The notes under the pieces: generated by a model | What the model was told of the DNA's origin: nothing | Databases searched by the model: none | Seen by the model: the letters and a program-made list of their open reading frames with translations, nothing else | Translations under genes and position numbers: made by a program | Origin: Cardinalis cardinalis | Lineage: Eukaryota > Chordata > Aves > Passeriformes > Cardinalidae | Length of the DNA: 64,000 nt | Direction of reading: 5' to 3' | Assembly (NCBI GenBank): GCA_014549065.1 | Contig: JACDOX010000008.1 | Coordinates: 8,026,568 to 8,090,567, forward strand | Part shown: piece by piece, positions 1 to 13,800 of the stretch | Numbering within the stretch: the stretch's first letter is position 1 | Layout of the letters: every line of letters begins with the position of its first letter

Positions 1-2514
1 AGCTTGGAGTTCAGCTTTTGGCATCTAGCTTTGGCAGCTGTTAAGATATCCTGAAACTTAGAGTGAGAAGTTTGACCCTAGTTAAACAGACGTTTATCTG
101 GGAATTTTCAAGGGGCTTGTTGTTTCCAAAAACTGCAGAAGTATGACTCTGCCTGTCCCTTTCAACTGATGGCAGGGACTATGTGACANTTGGAGTCTGG
201 GACTCTGTGTACCTGAAACACTCAGAAAAAACATTCCAGTGCATTGCCCATCTCTTGTTTTCCGTAACAAATAGTGACTCTTCTTTAGGATTGCACAAAC
301 TAGAGGTGTTCTGAGAGTAGACTCTAGAAATTGGCTGTTTTCCTTTTTTTTTATCTAAGAAGTGACCAGTCCATTTATAAACCTGGTTGAGTAGGAGGAG
401 AATGGTTTGTCATATCTTCTCATGTTTTTGNGCTCTTCAAATCATATGTCAGTGGACAATTACTTTTGGACAGATTCTGGCTTTTTGGTGATGGTTTAGA
501 TAGAAACACTTGCACATTTTTACACATGTTAATTTCAATGTAGTTACAATGCAGTTGCTGGAAAATCTGTTTCTGACGTGTTCTTTCTGATAAATCCCTT
601 AATAGTCATTGTCTTCAGGGATNGGACACATTTCCCACATATAATTAGCCTGTCTCATTTCAGACTTCACAAGGAAAGCTAAATGAGTGCTTTTCCATCA
701 TATTGAAGCTGTCTTCTTGATTCCAACCTACAATCCAATTTTGTATTTCAGGCTTCCTCTATGAAGTCAAAACTCTGTTCTGCAATAATAGAAAGGAAGT
801 GTGTAGCAAATGAGGAGTAAGTTCACTTTATAATGGCTTATATTTAAATGTACAGCAGAATATGTTCTTTTAGTACTTGTGCTTTCATGTTTAACACTTA
901 ACAGCCACTGAATCCTTTACCATAGTGAAGTTTGTGGTGCAGAGGAAACCTCAGCCAGCTGGACCTGAGGTACATTGTTACCTGTGAGAATTGCACACCT
1001 TTTTACTTCCCTGTGATATGTAACTTTACATGTGTCTGTTTGACATAAATATATGACTTCACATATACAGGATCTACAGTTACCTCAGTATTCCTCAGTT
1101 TAATAACCTACTTTCAGTCACTTAATTTTGCTTTCCTTGTCAGCCTAGGCATTAAATTCTTGGGCTTGCTTTCCCCTGAAGGTAAATGCATTTGAGAAAT
1201 TTTCAAGGGGCTTCTCTGAGCACAAGAGAGGTGAATAAAATGTCTGAAGNCAGCGCGTGGGGTTTTTCAGAGCTGTGTTGCATCAGTAGAACATCAGTAG
1301 TGTAGCTGTGTTGCACTTTCAGGAAGAAGCTGAAATGTATCATGCAAGTGCTTCCGTGTGACAAGTGATTTTGCATCTTCCAGTGAAGACTGGCTTACAG
1401 TATGACTCCTTGAAGACCTTTTACCTGATTTATTGTATGACCTTGGTAAGAAAAGGTGTCCAGCTCAGAAAAAACCATGAAGAGAAATACTCTTGATTGG
1501 TAGTCCTTATAGTTCAATAGAAGACAAGTCTTCTGGATCTTGATGTTATATGTGGAGTTTTCTTTCTAGCATTCCTTTCTACCATCTGAGCATGCAATGT
1601 AAAAAAAAGCCCGAGAGTATTGTCTTTCACATGTTTTTATGCTCAAAATTCAGGCAATAGCAGCATTTGCACTGCATGCACAGCCTTGTTGCTTTTCTTT
1701 ATGTGAATATTTTTTGTGCATACTATAATCTAAGTGCCTTGTTGCATAGAGCCTCCCAGACGTGTGCATTTTTTGTACAATCCATAAATGCCTTGGATAG
1801 CACCTTTTACATTCCTCCAATCTTGTCAGTTTTCTGCTCCTCTCACTATTATTATGGTTTAGAATATCTATTTTTTTTTTTCCTTTATCATCAAATTCAT
1901 TATATGACATGTAGAGAGTAGTAATGAAGTGCATGTGATTGTTCAGAGGAGCAAGTATTTGTCCAAGTGGTTACAGCTCTGTAAGGTTGGGGCTACAGAT
2001 CATAAGCTTGAGTTTTACACAAATTTTTCAAATAACAGTCTTGCCTGCATTAGGTAATTTCCAGAATTACAAGGGCCACAAAAAGGCACTTATTGGAAAA
2101 AGAATGTTGCCAGAACACATGTATTTGCNTCTAATCTTGGAAAGTGCCTACATATCTGGATATCTGAAGTAAAATTCACTCTCTAATGTTTAACAAGTGT
2201 TGTAGGGATGCTGCAGGTTTTAAAACAGCAGTTACAATTTTCTTTTGCTGCCAGGGCATGCACAGTTGGACTTAGACTATTAAGGTGACTTTTATTCCCA
2301 TAGGCCACACGGGAAATAGTTCCAATGGAATACCACAGAACTATTTAAAGTAGCCTAAAATAGACCAACATGGTGGGTGGGATAAAAAACCAAGTATTTC
2401 TATTTTGTTTAAGATGACCAGAATTATTTGTTCGCCACCTCTTTAAGTCTTTTCATCCCACCGTGCTACCTTGTATTTGTTTCACTCAAAACCATTAGAA
2501 ATTCCTGGCTGGAA
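1..2514. other. Unique noncoding sequence, no gene recognised
   Basis: AT-rich single-copy sequence. Open frames are short and overlap on both strands (for example around 1650-1930), as expected of noncoding DNA. The only local structure I see is a small duplication at 1271-1315: a 12-bp word AGCTGTGTTGCA occurs at 1271-1282 and 1304-1315, with CATCAGTAG repeated between them at 1281-1289 and 1292-1300. No promoter, RNA gene or known repeat was recognised. Confidence 0.6.
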
Positions 2515-3213
2515 TGCAAGCACTGGATAGTGAAGAGAGATTATGGGTAATGAATGGATTTAGAACAACTCAGCTGAGAAGGACTTGGGGATACTGGTAG
2601 ATGAAAAATTACGTATGAACTGGCAACATGTGCTTGCAGCCCAGAAAGTCGGTCAAATCCCAGTGTGCCTAAAATACCATGGTCAGCAGGTCAAGGGAGG
2701 TGGTTCTCCCTCTCAATTCTGCTTTCATGAGTCTTGCATCCAGCTGGNGTCCTCAGAACAGGAGGGATGGACCTGTTGGAACAAGTCCAGAGGATGGCCA
2801 CAAAGGTTGATCACAGGGCTGGAGCACCTTTGCTATGAAGAGAGACTGAGAGAGTTGGAGTTGTTCAGCCTGGAGAAGGCACTGGGGAGCTGTCACTGCA
2901 GCCTTTCCATATAATTAAAGGGTCTTGTAAGAAAGGTATAGAAAGACATTTTACCAAGCCCATGAGAAGACGAGTGAACTGAAAGAAGGTAGGCTTAGAT
3001 GAGATTTTAGGCAGAAATTCTTTACTCAGAAGGTGGTGAGGCCCTGGAACAGGTTGCCCAGAAAAGTTAACTATGCTTCATCCTTGGAAGTGTCCAAGGT
3101 CAAGTTGCACAGGGCTTTGAGTAACCTGATCCAGTGAAGGGTGTCCCTACTCATGGCAGCAGGGATAAACTAGATGGTCTTCAAAGGTCCCTTCCAATCC
3201 AAACTGTTGTCTG
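2515..3213 (+). mobile_element. CR1 LINE fragment, 5'-truncated, 3' portion of ORF2 plus 3' UTR
   Basis: This is an old avian CR1 non-LTR retrotransposon copy in sense orientation. Around 2580-2640 it encodes the CR1 phrase E-K-D-L-G-I-L-V-D-E-K-L followed by A-A-Q-K, which lies just C-terminal to the reverse-transcriptase active site. At 2815-2885 it gives the late ORF2 words L-E-H-L, E-R-L-R-E-L and L-F-S-L-E-K. From 3000 to 3213 it matches the 3' part: a segment reading AAATTCTTTACTCAGAAGG, then GAACAGGTTGCCCAGA, and finally AAGGTCCCTTCCAATCCAAA just before the end. Compared with the family as I know it, short pieces are missing near 2731 (within the segment around the CATGAGTC word) and near 2970, so the frame is broken. 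The active-site part is not included. The usual short terminal octamer repeats at the CR1 3' end are degraded. The upstream limit is fuzzy by tens of bases. Confidence 0.9.
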
Positions 3214-6200
3214 ATTACACCCAGGCCTCCACAGTGCAATTAGTTAAATCTGTTTTGTGTTCAGCTAAGGCAGAGAAGAGGCAGTTGGGCAGTTAAAACT
3301 CCTTATTCTTGGGAGCCATGCTCTTTCCTGTGTAAGTCTTAGAGACATCACATCCTGACAGGATACTTACCTTTAGTGGCTGTCTCATGGATTATTCAGG
3401 TTAGTTACACAGCAGTCGTGCTTGAATTGCAATAATGCAAGTAATGGTGACACAGAGCTCTGTTGCAGTGGTGTGAAATGATAGGACAGCCAGCAGTTTG
3501 ATGGGCATTTCTAACNGATGTGTAGTGCAATAGCTAAAACTTCTCAGTCCCTCCAGTGAAGGGTAAGCCCTGATGCTGAGCTCATGTGTTTTGTTTATGA
3601 AAAAGGGAACATCTGGACATAGTTCAAATTATATTTAATATAAATATGGTGAAGGAAAATTATGTCAGTGCCAAATGTGACCTAAAATTTAAGCAATTTA
3701 AAAAATAAAACTGTTGTTTCCTCATGTGATTTTTCATTCCTATCTCCAACAAAAAATGTAGGGGAGGTGGAAGGTGGCAGGTTTTAACTCCCATATCGAC
3801 GCCATCTAACAGGCTCAGTTGCAGTGGGAGAAAAGTCAAGCTGACCAGGGACCCCTGAAGTCTCCTTCTGCATCAGTGAATGTGTGCAGGTGGGAGGTTA
3901 CAGCTTTTCTGTGACCGCACTTCCAACAGCCTGAACAGCATCTCACAGTTCAGGCACTAACTAAACTAATTTCCAATAGTAGTGGGATTTCTAATTAGAG
4001 TATGAACTTGTGGATGGGACAAGTGTGCAGGCTTTAACATAACTGAATAGTTGAATTTAACTTGCAGAGCCCATCTGCTGGGGCAGTCTGTCCCATGGAG
4101 GTGCATCATCAGAAATGTCCTGAATAAGGTTAGAAAAGGATGTGTGAGACTGCTAAGGACACATCTGGTTTTGTTCACTTTAACTCAGGTGTTATGTAGA
4201 TGGTTTAGTTAGCTGGAGAAGATTAATCTGAAGAGGCCACTTACCTCAATTAGATCAGTTTTCTCAGGAACACGAAAACTACTATTTACTGTACACGTTA
4301 TCCTGAGAAGAAAGAGAGATAAAGGCAACTTTTCTTGCAAATCTGGAAGTCTCAGCATTTTAGTCCAATATCATGAATCAGATTGGCAAACAGGGCTGCT
4401 CTTACATTAACTAAAGTAAGCAAGTGTTAAAGGTGACAAATTGGATTAAAATGCAGAATTTTAAAGTGTAGCTGATAACCTTACTGGTGCCCTTGCACTT
4501 CATGAAAATAACAGGGGAAACCTAATTGTCATTCAGCTTAGAAATTCGTATGGGTAGAGAGGGGCTAGTAGCTGGGGTTTAATTTTTTTAAAAATACACC
4601 AGGAGGTGTGTCTACCAATTGCCAATCTGTTTCTAGTGGATTTCCCAGAAACCCAGTGTGCTACATCAAAGACAACTGGAGAGGTGGCTGGGAAAGATTG
4701 TCTGCCTGATAATGCTGGCTTTTTATGACATTTAGCTACAGCAGAAAACAGATCACAGATCTGAGAGAAAACAGCCTAATGAAAGTATTCAGAGGTGTTG
4801 AAATAAAGATAATATTGTCTAGGTGGTGACATAAAAGACAAATTTGTGTCTGGAATGGTAATGAGGATGTTTCCACCTTTTAGTCTCCTGACAGACTTTG
4901 AAGTAAAAAAGGGAAGCAATATGGGCAAAGGGAAGAGTCAGTGGTGGCCAGAATAAGGGTTGGAGAAATCATAAAATACTGGCAGAAGGAGTTACCAGAA
5001 AGTGCTGGAAATGCANCCATCCTACACTTTGCCCTACACTGTAAAAAATAAATGGTAAAGCCGTGGTTTTACCATCTGNAAACTGGCTGATAGTTGGCTC
5101 CAAATGGGTGTAGTCTAAATAAANAGCCTAAAGAAACAGACTACAGAAAGTTTTTTATTGTTAGCCCCATCAGAGCTCTCCCAGGGCTGTTGCAGTGGGT
5201 CCCTGAGCGCCATCACCCACTTTGGTGTTTGTGGCTGTTTGCAGGCGCTGCCCCACCAGATCCTGCTGCCTGCTGAGAATTCAGCCAGCAGCAGGGCAGG
5301 TTTTGTCCTCCCATAAGATCTTGCCCATCTGATTTCTTCTGCCTTGAAGCTCCTGCATGACTTAATTTACCATCTTGCAGTGCTTCCTTGCAGCCATCTT
5401 TTGAACATGCCTTTCTGTTTGGTAAGTTCTGTAAAAGNTGTGGTTGATTCATAGCACACGATTGCTTGGAAGCTGTGTTAAATCCCCTCTTTTGGTTAGC
5501 AGAATGAAACCTGATAGCTTGACCTAGAAATTGAAAGAAAAGAGGCAGAAGGGAAAGGAGAGTTAATGGATTAACTCTGCAGAGCAGCTGTGATAAAGGT
5601 TCCATGCTTCGTTCTGCTGCTGTTTCAACAAAGAGAGGGTTTTCTTTAAGTGGCTGCTTTAACCTGTGTGGATGGATCTCTGCTAGCTGGTGACCCAGGA
5701 GAGCAAAGAACTTTCATCTGCACCAAAAGGGACTGCACAGGTCCTTTTTCTTTCCTTGCAAACTGATTTTAAAAATACAATTCCATGTTATTTAGTGAGA
5801 ATAATGAAATGCCAGAGGTGAGAGGCTAAAAAGGCAGAAGTAAACAATAGAGGGAAAATGTTTCCTGGTTNGCCTAATGGAGAACATGGTTAGAAAAGAT
5901 GTTGCATGTGGCAGGGACCACAGGGGGAGGTGCCTATGTTGCCAGTGAGAGAAGGATCAATCCACTGATCAAATCTTAGTTATATTTTAAAAATAAAATG
6001 CATAGTTATCACTGGGTTTCTAAAGCACATAATGATTCTGTGTGTTTTATGAGAGGCTTGTGACTGATTGATTAAGGAGTGGTCTAATTTCCATATTATT
6101 CTGAAGGATTCTAAAAAAAAATGCTAGTGTTTATATACTGCCTTGCAGGTGGCAAAGGTCTGCACATTTTCTTTAGATAAGCCTGTTTCCTATNAAGAAG

Positions 6201-9200
6201 ATGCTGATCACTGACGTTTAACATCTGTGTCCAATACAGAGCACACAGTTCTCTGAGGGAGCTTAGATTTGGGAACGAGGCAGGGACCTAAAATTGGTTG
6301 TGCCTCACTGAGACATTCATATTTACTGATGTCTGAGAGATGCTTAAAGGGCTTGCTTGATAAATTATTCTACTGTCTTGCTTGACTCCATGGCTGAACA
6401 TTGGAAAGATCACATTTNGCCATTAAATGAAAAATGCAGGGACAAGAAGGTGTCTGTCTCTCTGCTCTGCCTGTGTGATGGCTTTGCTGGCACCATCCAT
6501 CTTGCAGAACTGTGCACTTTTTAGTGACCTAAGAGATAAACTCTGTGTCATGCAGTGTACCCTGCTTCTGCTCAGCTGTTAAATGATCATTAAAAGAGCT
6601 CTGACCTTTCCATTTCTTTCCTTNCGTGGTTTCTGGTGTCATCTAACAACAGTAGAGTAACAGCTGTGGTTGGAAGTTCCCCAAATAATTNTCTTCTGTT
6701 CATTGAGAAACACTGCTCCCCAGCCAAGAAACTCATAACACAGTTTTTAATAGATTTTACATACAATTTTATTTTTCATAAAAAAGCAACAACTTCTCTT
6801 TGCTTGGGATTTGACACGTTCAGATTAATGGCATATGTAATCTTTTGTATTTTTTTTTACTTCTGAAATTTTAAAGATGTCATTTGATTCTTTTGTAGTT
6901 TATAAACTTGATTTTTTTTTCTTAGAACTTTTTTATTTTACTCATGTAATTTTAATCTTTTCAAGTCAAAGGGCAGTTCAGGTACGTGCTCCCTCTTTGC
7001 ATTTAGACAGTGTTTGAGGTGCAGGTCTGCAATTTATCAGAGAACTGAGATGTGACACCTGAGCTGCTTGGCCCTGCAAGTAATACTGATTACCTGGACA
7101 CTCAGGTGGTTGAACTGCCTTGTCTCCCTTAAGTGAGTGTGCCAGTGAGGGAGTCCAGGGTCATCTTGCGCTTAGGTTTCTCTTTTGAGTCAGGGAGAGG
7201 GTCCTGGAGGGATGTCCTTATATTTATTGGTGGTCAATTAACTGAAGGTTTTTAAGTTTCAGTAATTGTCTCTTTGGAGGGTTGCACATCAGTTAAAGAG
7301 CTACATTATCATCCAGAACAACTGGGCTACACAGCTAAACAGGTCATCTAGTAAGGGATGGTCACAGGAAGATTCTGAACATGACAAGTGCCACCTGAAG
7401 CAGGGACTAAACAAGCTGTACATTGAAAAATGGAGGTTTTAGCCTCACACATGTACAGAAGTGATCTTCAGTGCGTGGATGGTTCTTTATCTGTACATTG
7501 CCAGTTTTCCAAACCNTGACATAGCGTAAGTTGGGATTTCCAGTTTTTCTTTCCAGTTTATTACTTGTTAAGCAGAATGTAAAAGCTCAGAATATTAGAG
7601 TACAGATATGGAGAAATTAAATAAGACAATTTATATTCCTATCGTATCATAACTCCCAGTGTCTGTAGTGCACACTTTGAGATAGACTTATGACGAGAAT
7701 AAATTCTGCACTTCAGCTGACTGATGATGCACTTCTTGATCCTTAAGTGAGAGTGAAGGCTTGAGGCAAAAGATGTTAGTTCTGTAATAGTAGTTAATAT
7801 ATATATCCACACCTAAATGAATTCCAGTTAGGCATTTGAGACCTTCATTTGTGGTCTGTGGACAGGGCAAAGTCTTACCATGAAAAGAAATGACATTCAG
7901 GAATTTCAGACCCCAGACATGCATGAGAATGAAATCTGTTTGTAGCCTTTGAACCCAAGTTCTGAGGTTGCCATAATAATGAGATGCTGCAGTTGCAGAT
8001 CTTATATAAAAATGCACATCATTTATATTTTTGTTCTTAATGATCACACACTCAAGCTTTTTTTTTTTTCATACTCCAGATGAGATTCTCCTCTCATCAT
8101 GCAACTCTGGGAGCTTAAGCTTTGTACAGAATGCTAATATTGCAGGCTTTGTGACAAAACCCAAAATACTGACAGTGCTATGAGAAGAAGGCTAAGTTGC
8201 TTCAGATTATGAACATAATGAATTTTCAAGACCTGTGATGACTTTCAAGAAATCTTTTGTTGTTCTGTTTTTTTGAAGAAGGTGTGTGAAAATCATCTGA
8301 GAGCAAACAACATGTAGAATGGCCCAGGAGGGAGTTTTTCATCACTGTTGTATATATCATTTAGCACAACCTTGAGTTCTGTCAGACTTAAATGGCAAGC
8401 TCACTGTTAATTTCAAAGTTTAAAGTGTTCTTTAATCTTTCCTTTATTTTGCTCACTCATAAATAGCATTATGGTTTTCACTGAGCAGTTCCAGGCTTCC
8501 CACCTGTACTGTCAGGTTGTCCTTGATAGGTGGGAGAATCCATCTTGCTCAGGGTTCAAGAGATGTGTCTCAGGAACAAGGCCCATAAAATACAGTTCAG
8601 CAGCAGGTCTGTCTGCAGTGTGGAGCCTGAACACACATTTGGTGATTGCCTGGATGTCAGAGCTGAGGGAAAAAATGAAAATAAAGAAAAGAAATACCCA
8701 GTACTACTAAGTACTTGCCAATACAGTGAGTAAAAGAAAGAAAATCTTAAAAGGAGACACTTTTAATTTTTATTAAGGAGTCTTCTTAAACAAGGATTCG
8801 TTCTTATTTTTTGAAATATGCTCANGGTATTTTGACTTTATAACTAAATAGAAATGAATGTTTTGCGAGAAGCTCTTGCATTCAACCTTTCTTCCCCGAC
8901 AGCTTTTGTGCTAATGAACTGCAGAGGTCCCAGAAGCAGTTTTCTATATGACTGTGACAGGTTCGTTGTAGATTACGTGGTAAGGTGGATTTATAAAGGG
9001 ATTTTGTATGTTTGGAGCTTGTGAGAGATTTTGAGTTTCAAATTCACTTCACTTAATTATTCCCAGAAGAGATAAAAATTTGGCAAAAGTGAGGGAAATC
9101 TCCCTTTTTAAATAATCTGACTTGGTCCTCACAATCTATTATAGGTGNAAGATAGGAAATAATAATCTCTTCAGTCCTGGATTTGCAATCGGGTTGGCTA

Positions 9201-12200
9201 GCTTTGGTGAGAAAGCGTTGGTCAGAAAGTGGGTCTAGAGCCCAGTCTGCATGTAGCCCTATTAATGTTTGGCTGGATTCCAGTCTAAATAATATCCANA
9301 TTGGTAAACTAGAAATTGAAATTCCCATTACTAATATGCTAAGCTGGCCAGCTGTTTTATTTTGTTGTTTAACAGCATGTTGCCCTGTTGACCAAGTCCG
9401 TATCAAACTGGAATGAATGCTCACAAAAACTGCTATGTCAGCCCCTTCTCAGAAGCCACTGGAATTTCATGATGCCTGTATGACTTTGAGCTGATACTCT
9501 TCCACACAGACACCCACAAGAGTATAATACTTTGTTGTTGTACTAAAAAATTCTTGTAGTATTTTTAATGATTTTTTGCTTCATGTTATCTGTATTAGAA
9601 ATGCATTTTCTAAATTCGGACTGTAGGACTGCAACTGTTGTCTTGTTCATGGGATCAGTGTAGGTTACTGGTTTTGGAGCTGTTTTGCAAATGCAGTTTT
9701 TGTGAACTTTGGTTTATTTTTTGTTAATACAAAATATCAAAAGGCAAAGGTAGCTTTTCAGCAATTGATAATTCTCCTAAGTTTTAAGGGCATAGGAAAG
9801 ATACTGAGGACAGTCACTGTGCTGGTCTGATTGATGTTATGCCTTCAGCCATGGTGGTTCAGTTCCCTGCTACCTATCACCATGGGCAGGAGAATCAAAT
9901 AAATATGTGTGTTCTGGACTTGCCACCATTGAGGCAGAATGTCAGCCCTGGACCAGCGATCTAATACCTGATTTAATTCAATCCTGGGCATGCCTATCAG
10001 TTTTCATCAAAGGTTGTCTACTCTGCGGAGCCACTATCAGCAGCATAAAAGCTTGTTTAAAAAAGATGGTGATAAAAAAGTGAGATTCCTCTGCTGATGC
10101 ATCTGTAGCAGGGTCACGTGTACTGGAAGGCACAGAGGAGCTGAAGAGATCTCAACCTTCTGAAAGATGCAGCAGTGTTAATTTAGGCTGTTGTTATATA
10201 AGATGTACCNCTCTATGCAAGCAGATGCAGGTAGAGTCACTGCTGAAAATAGTTACTGGAAAAATGCTCATCATTTTTTCATGTGTCAATTAGATTTGTG
10301 AATAGCCTTAATTTCCCTTATCTATGTGACCTGGCCCATATTCCAAGNTCTCANCTTGAAAGGCCATTTAAGGCCCACNCCTTTGAAGAGTCCCAGGATG
10401 TGGAAGAGTTGTTCCAGCCATTTCTCTTTCTGCCTAGGCAGCAGCTGTTCAGCTCACTCATGTCCAGCTCCCTCTGCCCCTTTGTGCTACCCACCTGTGT
10501 AGGGCAGCCCAGGGGGAGAGCGATGGGAGCAGAGGGGAAAGAGGACAAGAAGACCAGTCCTGGCTGGAAACTGCAGAGGAAGATGTGGTACTTTTGATGG
10601 AGCAAAATAATACCTGCCACAAAAGTAATCACTAAATTAGGAGGACGTTTTATTAGGTGCTGGTCAAGTAAAGAGCCTGTGGGGCCATACACAGTTCTCA
10701 GGAACATTGTTTGAATTTTGCAAAAGGTTGAACATGGCACAGTTAGACTGGCTTGCTGGTTTTATGTTGATAGGGCCTATTTTTTTCCTAATCCTGATGA
10801 TTTTATGGAAGATGATCAATCTCATTTATGTATATAGCCAACCTCTACTTTGATTAATTGTNCTTTGAGGAGAGGGGTTGAGATTTGAGTAGGCCTCATC
10901 CAAGCTGACTGATTGCCTGGTTCTGTGGTTCCATACTGCAGGCTGCCAGTTCAGCTCCAGCCATGTCTCTCTTTGCAGTCAGCAGCTTTGTCAGCAGTGT
11001 TGACTTGCTTGTGCTATCTGGGGGCACCAGCTGGAGTTGTTTGGAAATGCTGTCTGTGAAGTAAGTCACGAGGTATTTTCTTAGCATGAATTTAGTTTTC
11101 AGGGCTGTGGCCATTTCCAAAATGATGTCAATTTGTCTGTCATGCAAAAGTTCTCCTTTGCCTGAGACTTCATANGCTTTATGATGATTATTTCTGGGTT
11201 TCAAAGTTACAATCATAACAGTTCTCCAGGCCAACTAGCTTTGCTCTTGCATAAATGGTGCTTTTTGTTTGCTGCTTTGCAAGAAAATTTCTGTAATGTA
11301 AAATGTAAGGCTTCCATGTTGGGATGAAATATAATTGTTCTCAAAAGTGCAGATTATAGTGTGGGAAAGCAGCCAATTCCTGATTGAAAGTAATTTCATA
11401 CTACTGTGTGTAGGCTTGACTCAATTTACATAAGGTCACTGTTCTATCNGTNGATGCTTGTCACAAACTCAGGAGATGATGTAGTCTATATGAAATGGAA
11501 CAGGTTTTATTTGTTTTTTTTTGCTGGGTTTGGGACTTCTGCATTTTTGTTTGTGGCTTTGTTTTAAGTAAACACATCCTACTGATGCCAAACAGGCTTT
11601 AGAGCGTCTTCTTATTAAGGACGGCTACAGTGCCATGTGTTCTCAGCTTTTATGTTAAACACACTAACAAATGTGAAGCAGATTCCTTGTTTTCAGGAGA
11701 GGAAGCTCAACTTTGGGCTCTATTGGAATCATCTTGGTTAGGTGTACTGTGTGGTATGTAATTACATGTATACAGTTGTGTGTGCACATAGCTGTAAGCA
11801 GAACAGTGCTCATATGAGGAAAGAGTTGCTGACAGAACTGCNTTCAGAAGAAGCCTGAGGAATTTCTCCTCCCTGTGATAAAGCAATTTCTAAATTTCAC
11901 TGGGTNTTTTACCTGTGATTTGACTCTGTTAAGATAATGTTTTCAGTCAACTTTGCCTCTGACAGGAGTAGTTTCTTCCCCAACCATTCGTTCTCTTGTT
12001 CATCTCTTTTGTTAGTGTAAAAGTTTGTGCAACTTTATGGTAAATCAAATTGAGGAGCTGACATGGGATTTTTGGTTAGGACCAAGGGTAAGCCTAAGGG
12101 TAAANGAAGAGGCTGGGGTAGGGAGGAAGGACTGCTTTCAGCAGCAATGTCAGCTTGTGGCAGCTTTGCCTATTAGTGATACTGCAGCCAAGGACACTGG

Positions 12201-13612
12201 GATTTTTCAGAAAGGAAACATCAGTCATTTCCTGAAACTGACTTTTGCAAACCACTATNGACTAGATGTGGTGTGTGTTGGATAAAAAAAATCTATCCAA
12301 ATCCAAGAAACCAGTTTCCCCTTGATAATACTCTGGAGGATTAAGTATGTGTTTGACCTTTTAAATTGCCCTGTGTGCATTTGCCTTCAATGTGCATGTG
12401 CGCCTGCTTCAACACCAAGAGATTATAAACTTAGCTTGTTTCAGGCTCCTTAGTTCTGCTCTGAATCATGTCAACCATGGGCATGACACAGCTGTAATTC
12501 CATTCTGGGGCTGAAGAATATCGAGTCTTTTGCTCACAGAGAGCCTCCAGATTCACTAGTCATCTGCCAGGTAACCAGTCTGGGTGGAACTGAGGGCCCG
12601 TGTTCTGGCAGTTGCTTTTTATGAGGATAATGATTATGTTCAAAAGGGTAGAATGTACATAAGATGACAGAGAGAGACCTTTTTCCACTTTTATTGTAAA
12701 GATGCTGGATTGCAGCTGGAAATAAGTGATAAGGAACATAGCAGAGCTGGAAATGAGCACTGACAGTCTTGCCTTCTTTCAAGTGTATTGTGCCCTCTTG
12801 GGACATCTGGGAGCCTTCTGGTTTACAAAGGCTAGTAAATGGTTGATTAGTGAGCAGAAAGGAGCTGTAAATCCTTCCAAAAACATACTTTGCATTTTTA
12901 TTAAGTAAAAAGTCNCCTTGAATGATGTATGATCAAATGTGTTTGTATTTCCTATCAGCTAAGCTAATTGATACAACTCACTGTATAGAAAAGCTTCTTT
13001 CTTGCATTTCATTGCTTTATCTTAGTCTAGATAAGCTAGAAAAACATATCCTTCTTGTAAACTGGCAGTGACCTTCAGGGCCAATAAATTACATCAGTTT
13101 TTAAGCAGAAATAAGCATGTTGTTTCATTGTTCTCTGCCCTTTTTCCACAGCTAATCTAGATGCCCTCTAATGCTGCCCACCAGAAGAGCATGCGCAGTT
13201 TGCTTGTTCATTGCTTTGAACTGAGGAAAGCCTTAGGAAACCANATTAACTTCATTCATTGTGAGATGTCAATACAGTCATGAATGTGATCACCTAAACA
13301 GTGAATATAGCAGAAAAAGGTAGCAGCCACAGATGTCCTCCAGTTTCTTCACAACCCCTATTCATGCAGTCAACTTTGTTTGAGATGAGGAAATAAGGTG
13401 GACTGGAATTCCAGTGCTACCAGGGAAGCCTGAAGCAAAATCTATGGATGAGTGTCCCTGACTGACTTGGGGGCTGTGCTGGCCTATCCTTACTCTTCTT
13501 CACTGTGAATGGTTTTTAACATCTTTCCTATCTTCAAGTGAAATAATGTAAGCAGTTAGAAATCTGAAGCCAGGCTTTTGTTATATGGTTGCTTTGACAA
13601 AATGTGTATTTT
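3214..13612. other. Long unique noncoding stretch, no gene recognised
   Basis: About 10.4 kb with no recognisable exon or interspersed repeat. Several frames of 100-130 codons exist, for example 5213-5605 minus, 7688-8047 minus, 9053-9424 minus and 10351-10740 minus. They overlap other frames, contain ambiguous bases or are biased in composition, and none resembles a known protein family. The 10380-10600 interval is somewhat GC-richer and open on both strands. A perfect G-box type E-box (GTCACGTG, 10113-10120) is present but isolated. T-rich low-complexity patches occur near 6850-6960 and 11505-11570. Confidence 0.6.
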
Positions 13613-13800
13613 CATTAATCAAATACAANTGCAATTAATTTTATTGAATTACTTAATTAGAATGGAGAATTCTGTAGAGAAAATACGTGGAACTAATGAA
13701 CTTGATGCTATTTAAGCATCTAGAATTCAGGTAATCTTTAATTTCAGTGCACATAACAAAAGTAATTTGGGTTCAATTAATCCTCTGTTTTCTGGACTTT
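13613..13800. promoter_or_regulatory. Possible homeodomain-site cluster (TAAT/ATTA-rich patch)
   Basis: This stretch holds at least six TAAT/ATTA cores: ATTAATC at 13614-13620, CAATTAATT at 13632-13640, GAATTACTT at 13646-13654, TAATTAG at 13654-13660, AGTAATTT near 13761 and CAATTAATCC at 13774-13783. Such cores are bound by many homeodomain proteins and cluster in developmental enhancers. They are also common by chance in AT-rich DNA. I see no independent sign of function, so this is only a candidate. Confidence 0.15.

Noticed and set aside
10113..10120. GTCACGTG E-box, with a second CACGTG at 56941
   Set aside because: Isolated six- to eight-base matches without promoter context occur by chance in 64 kb.
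10283..10740. Overlapping frames of 104 and 129 codons on opposite strands
   Set aside because: Openness on both strands reflects GC-richer composition; no splice-bounded exon or protein family was recognised and Ns fall inside.
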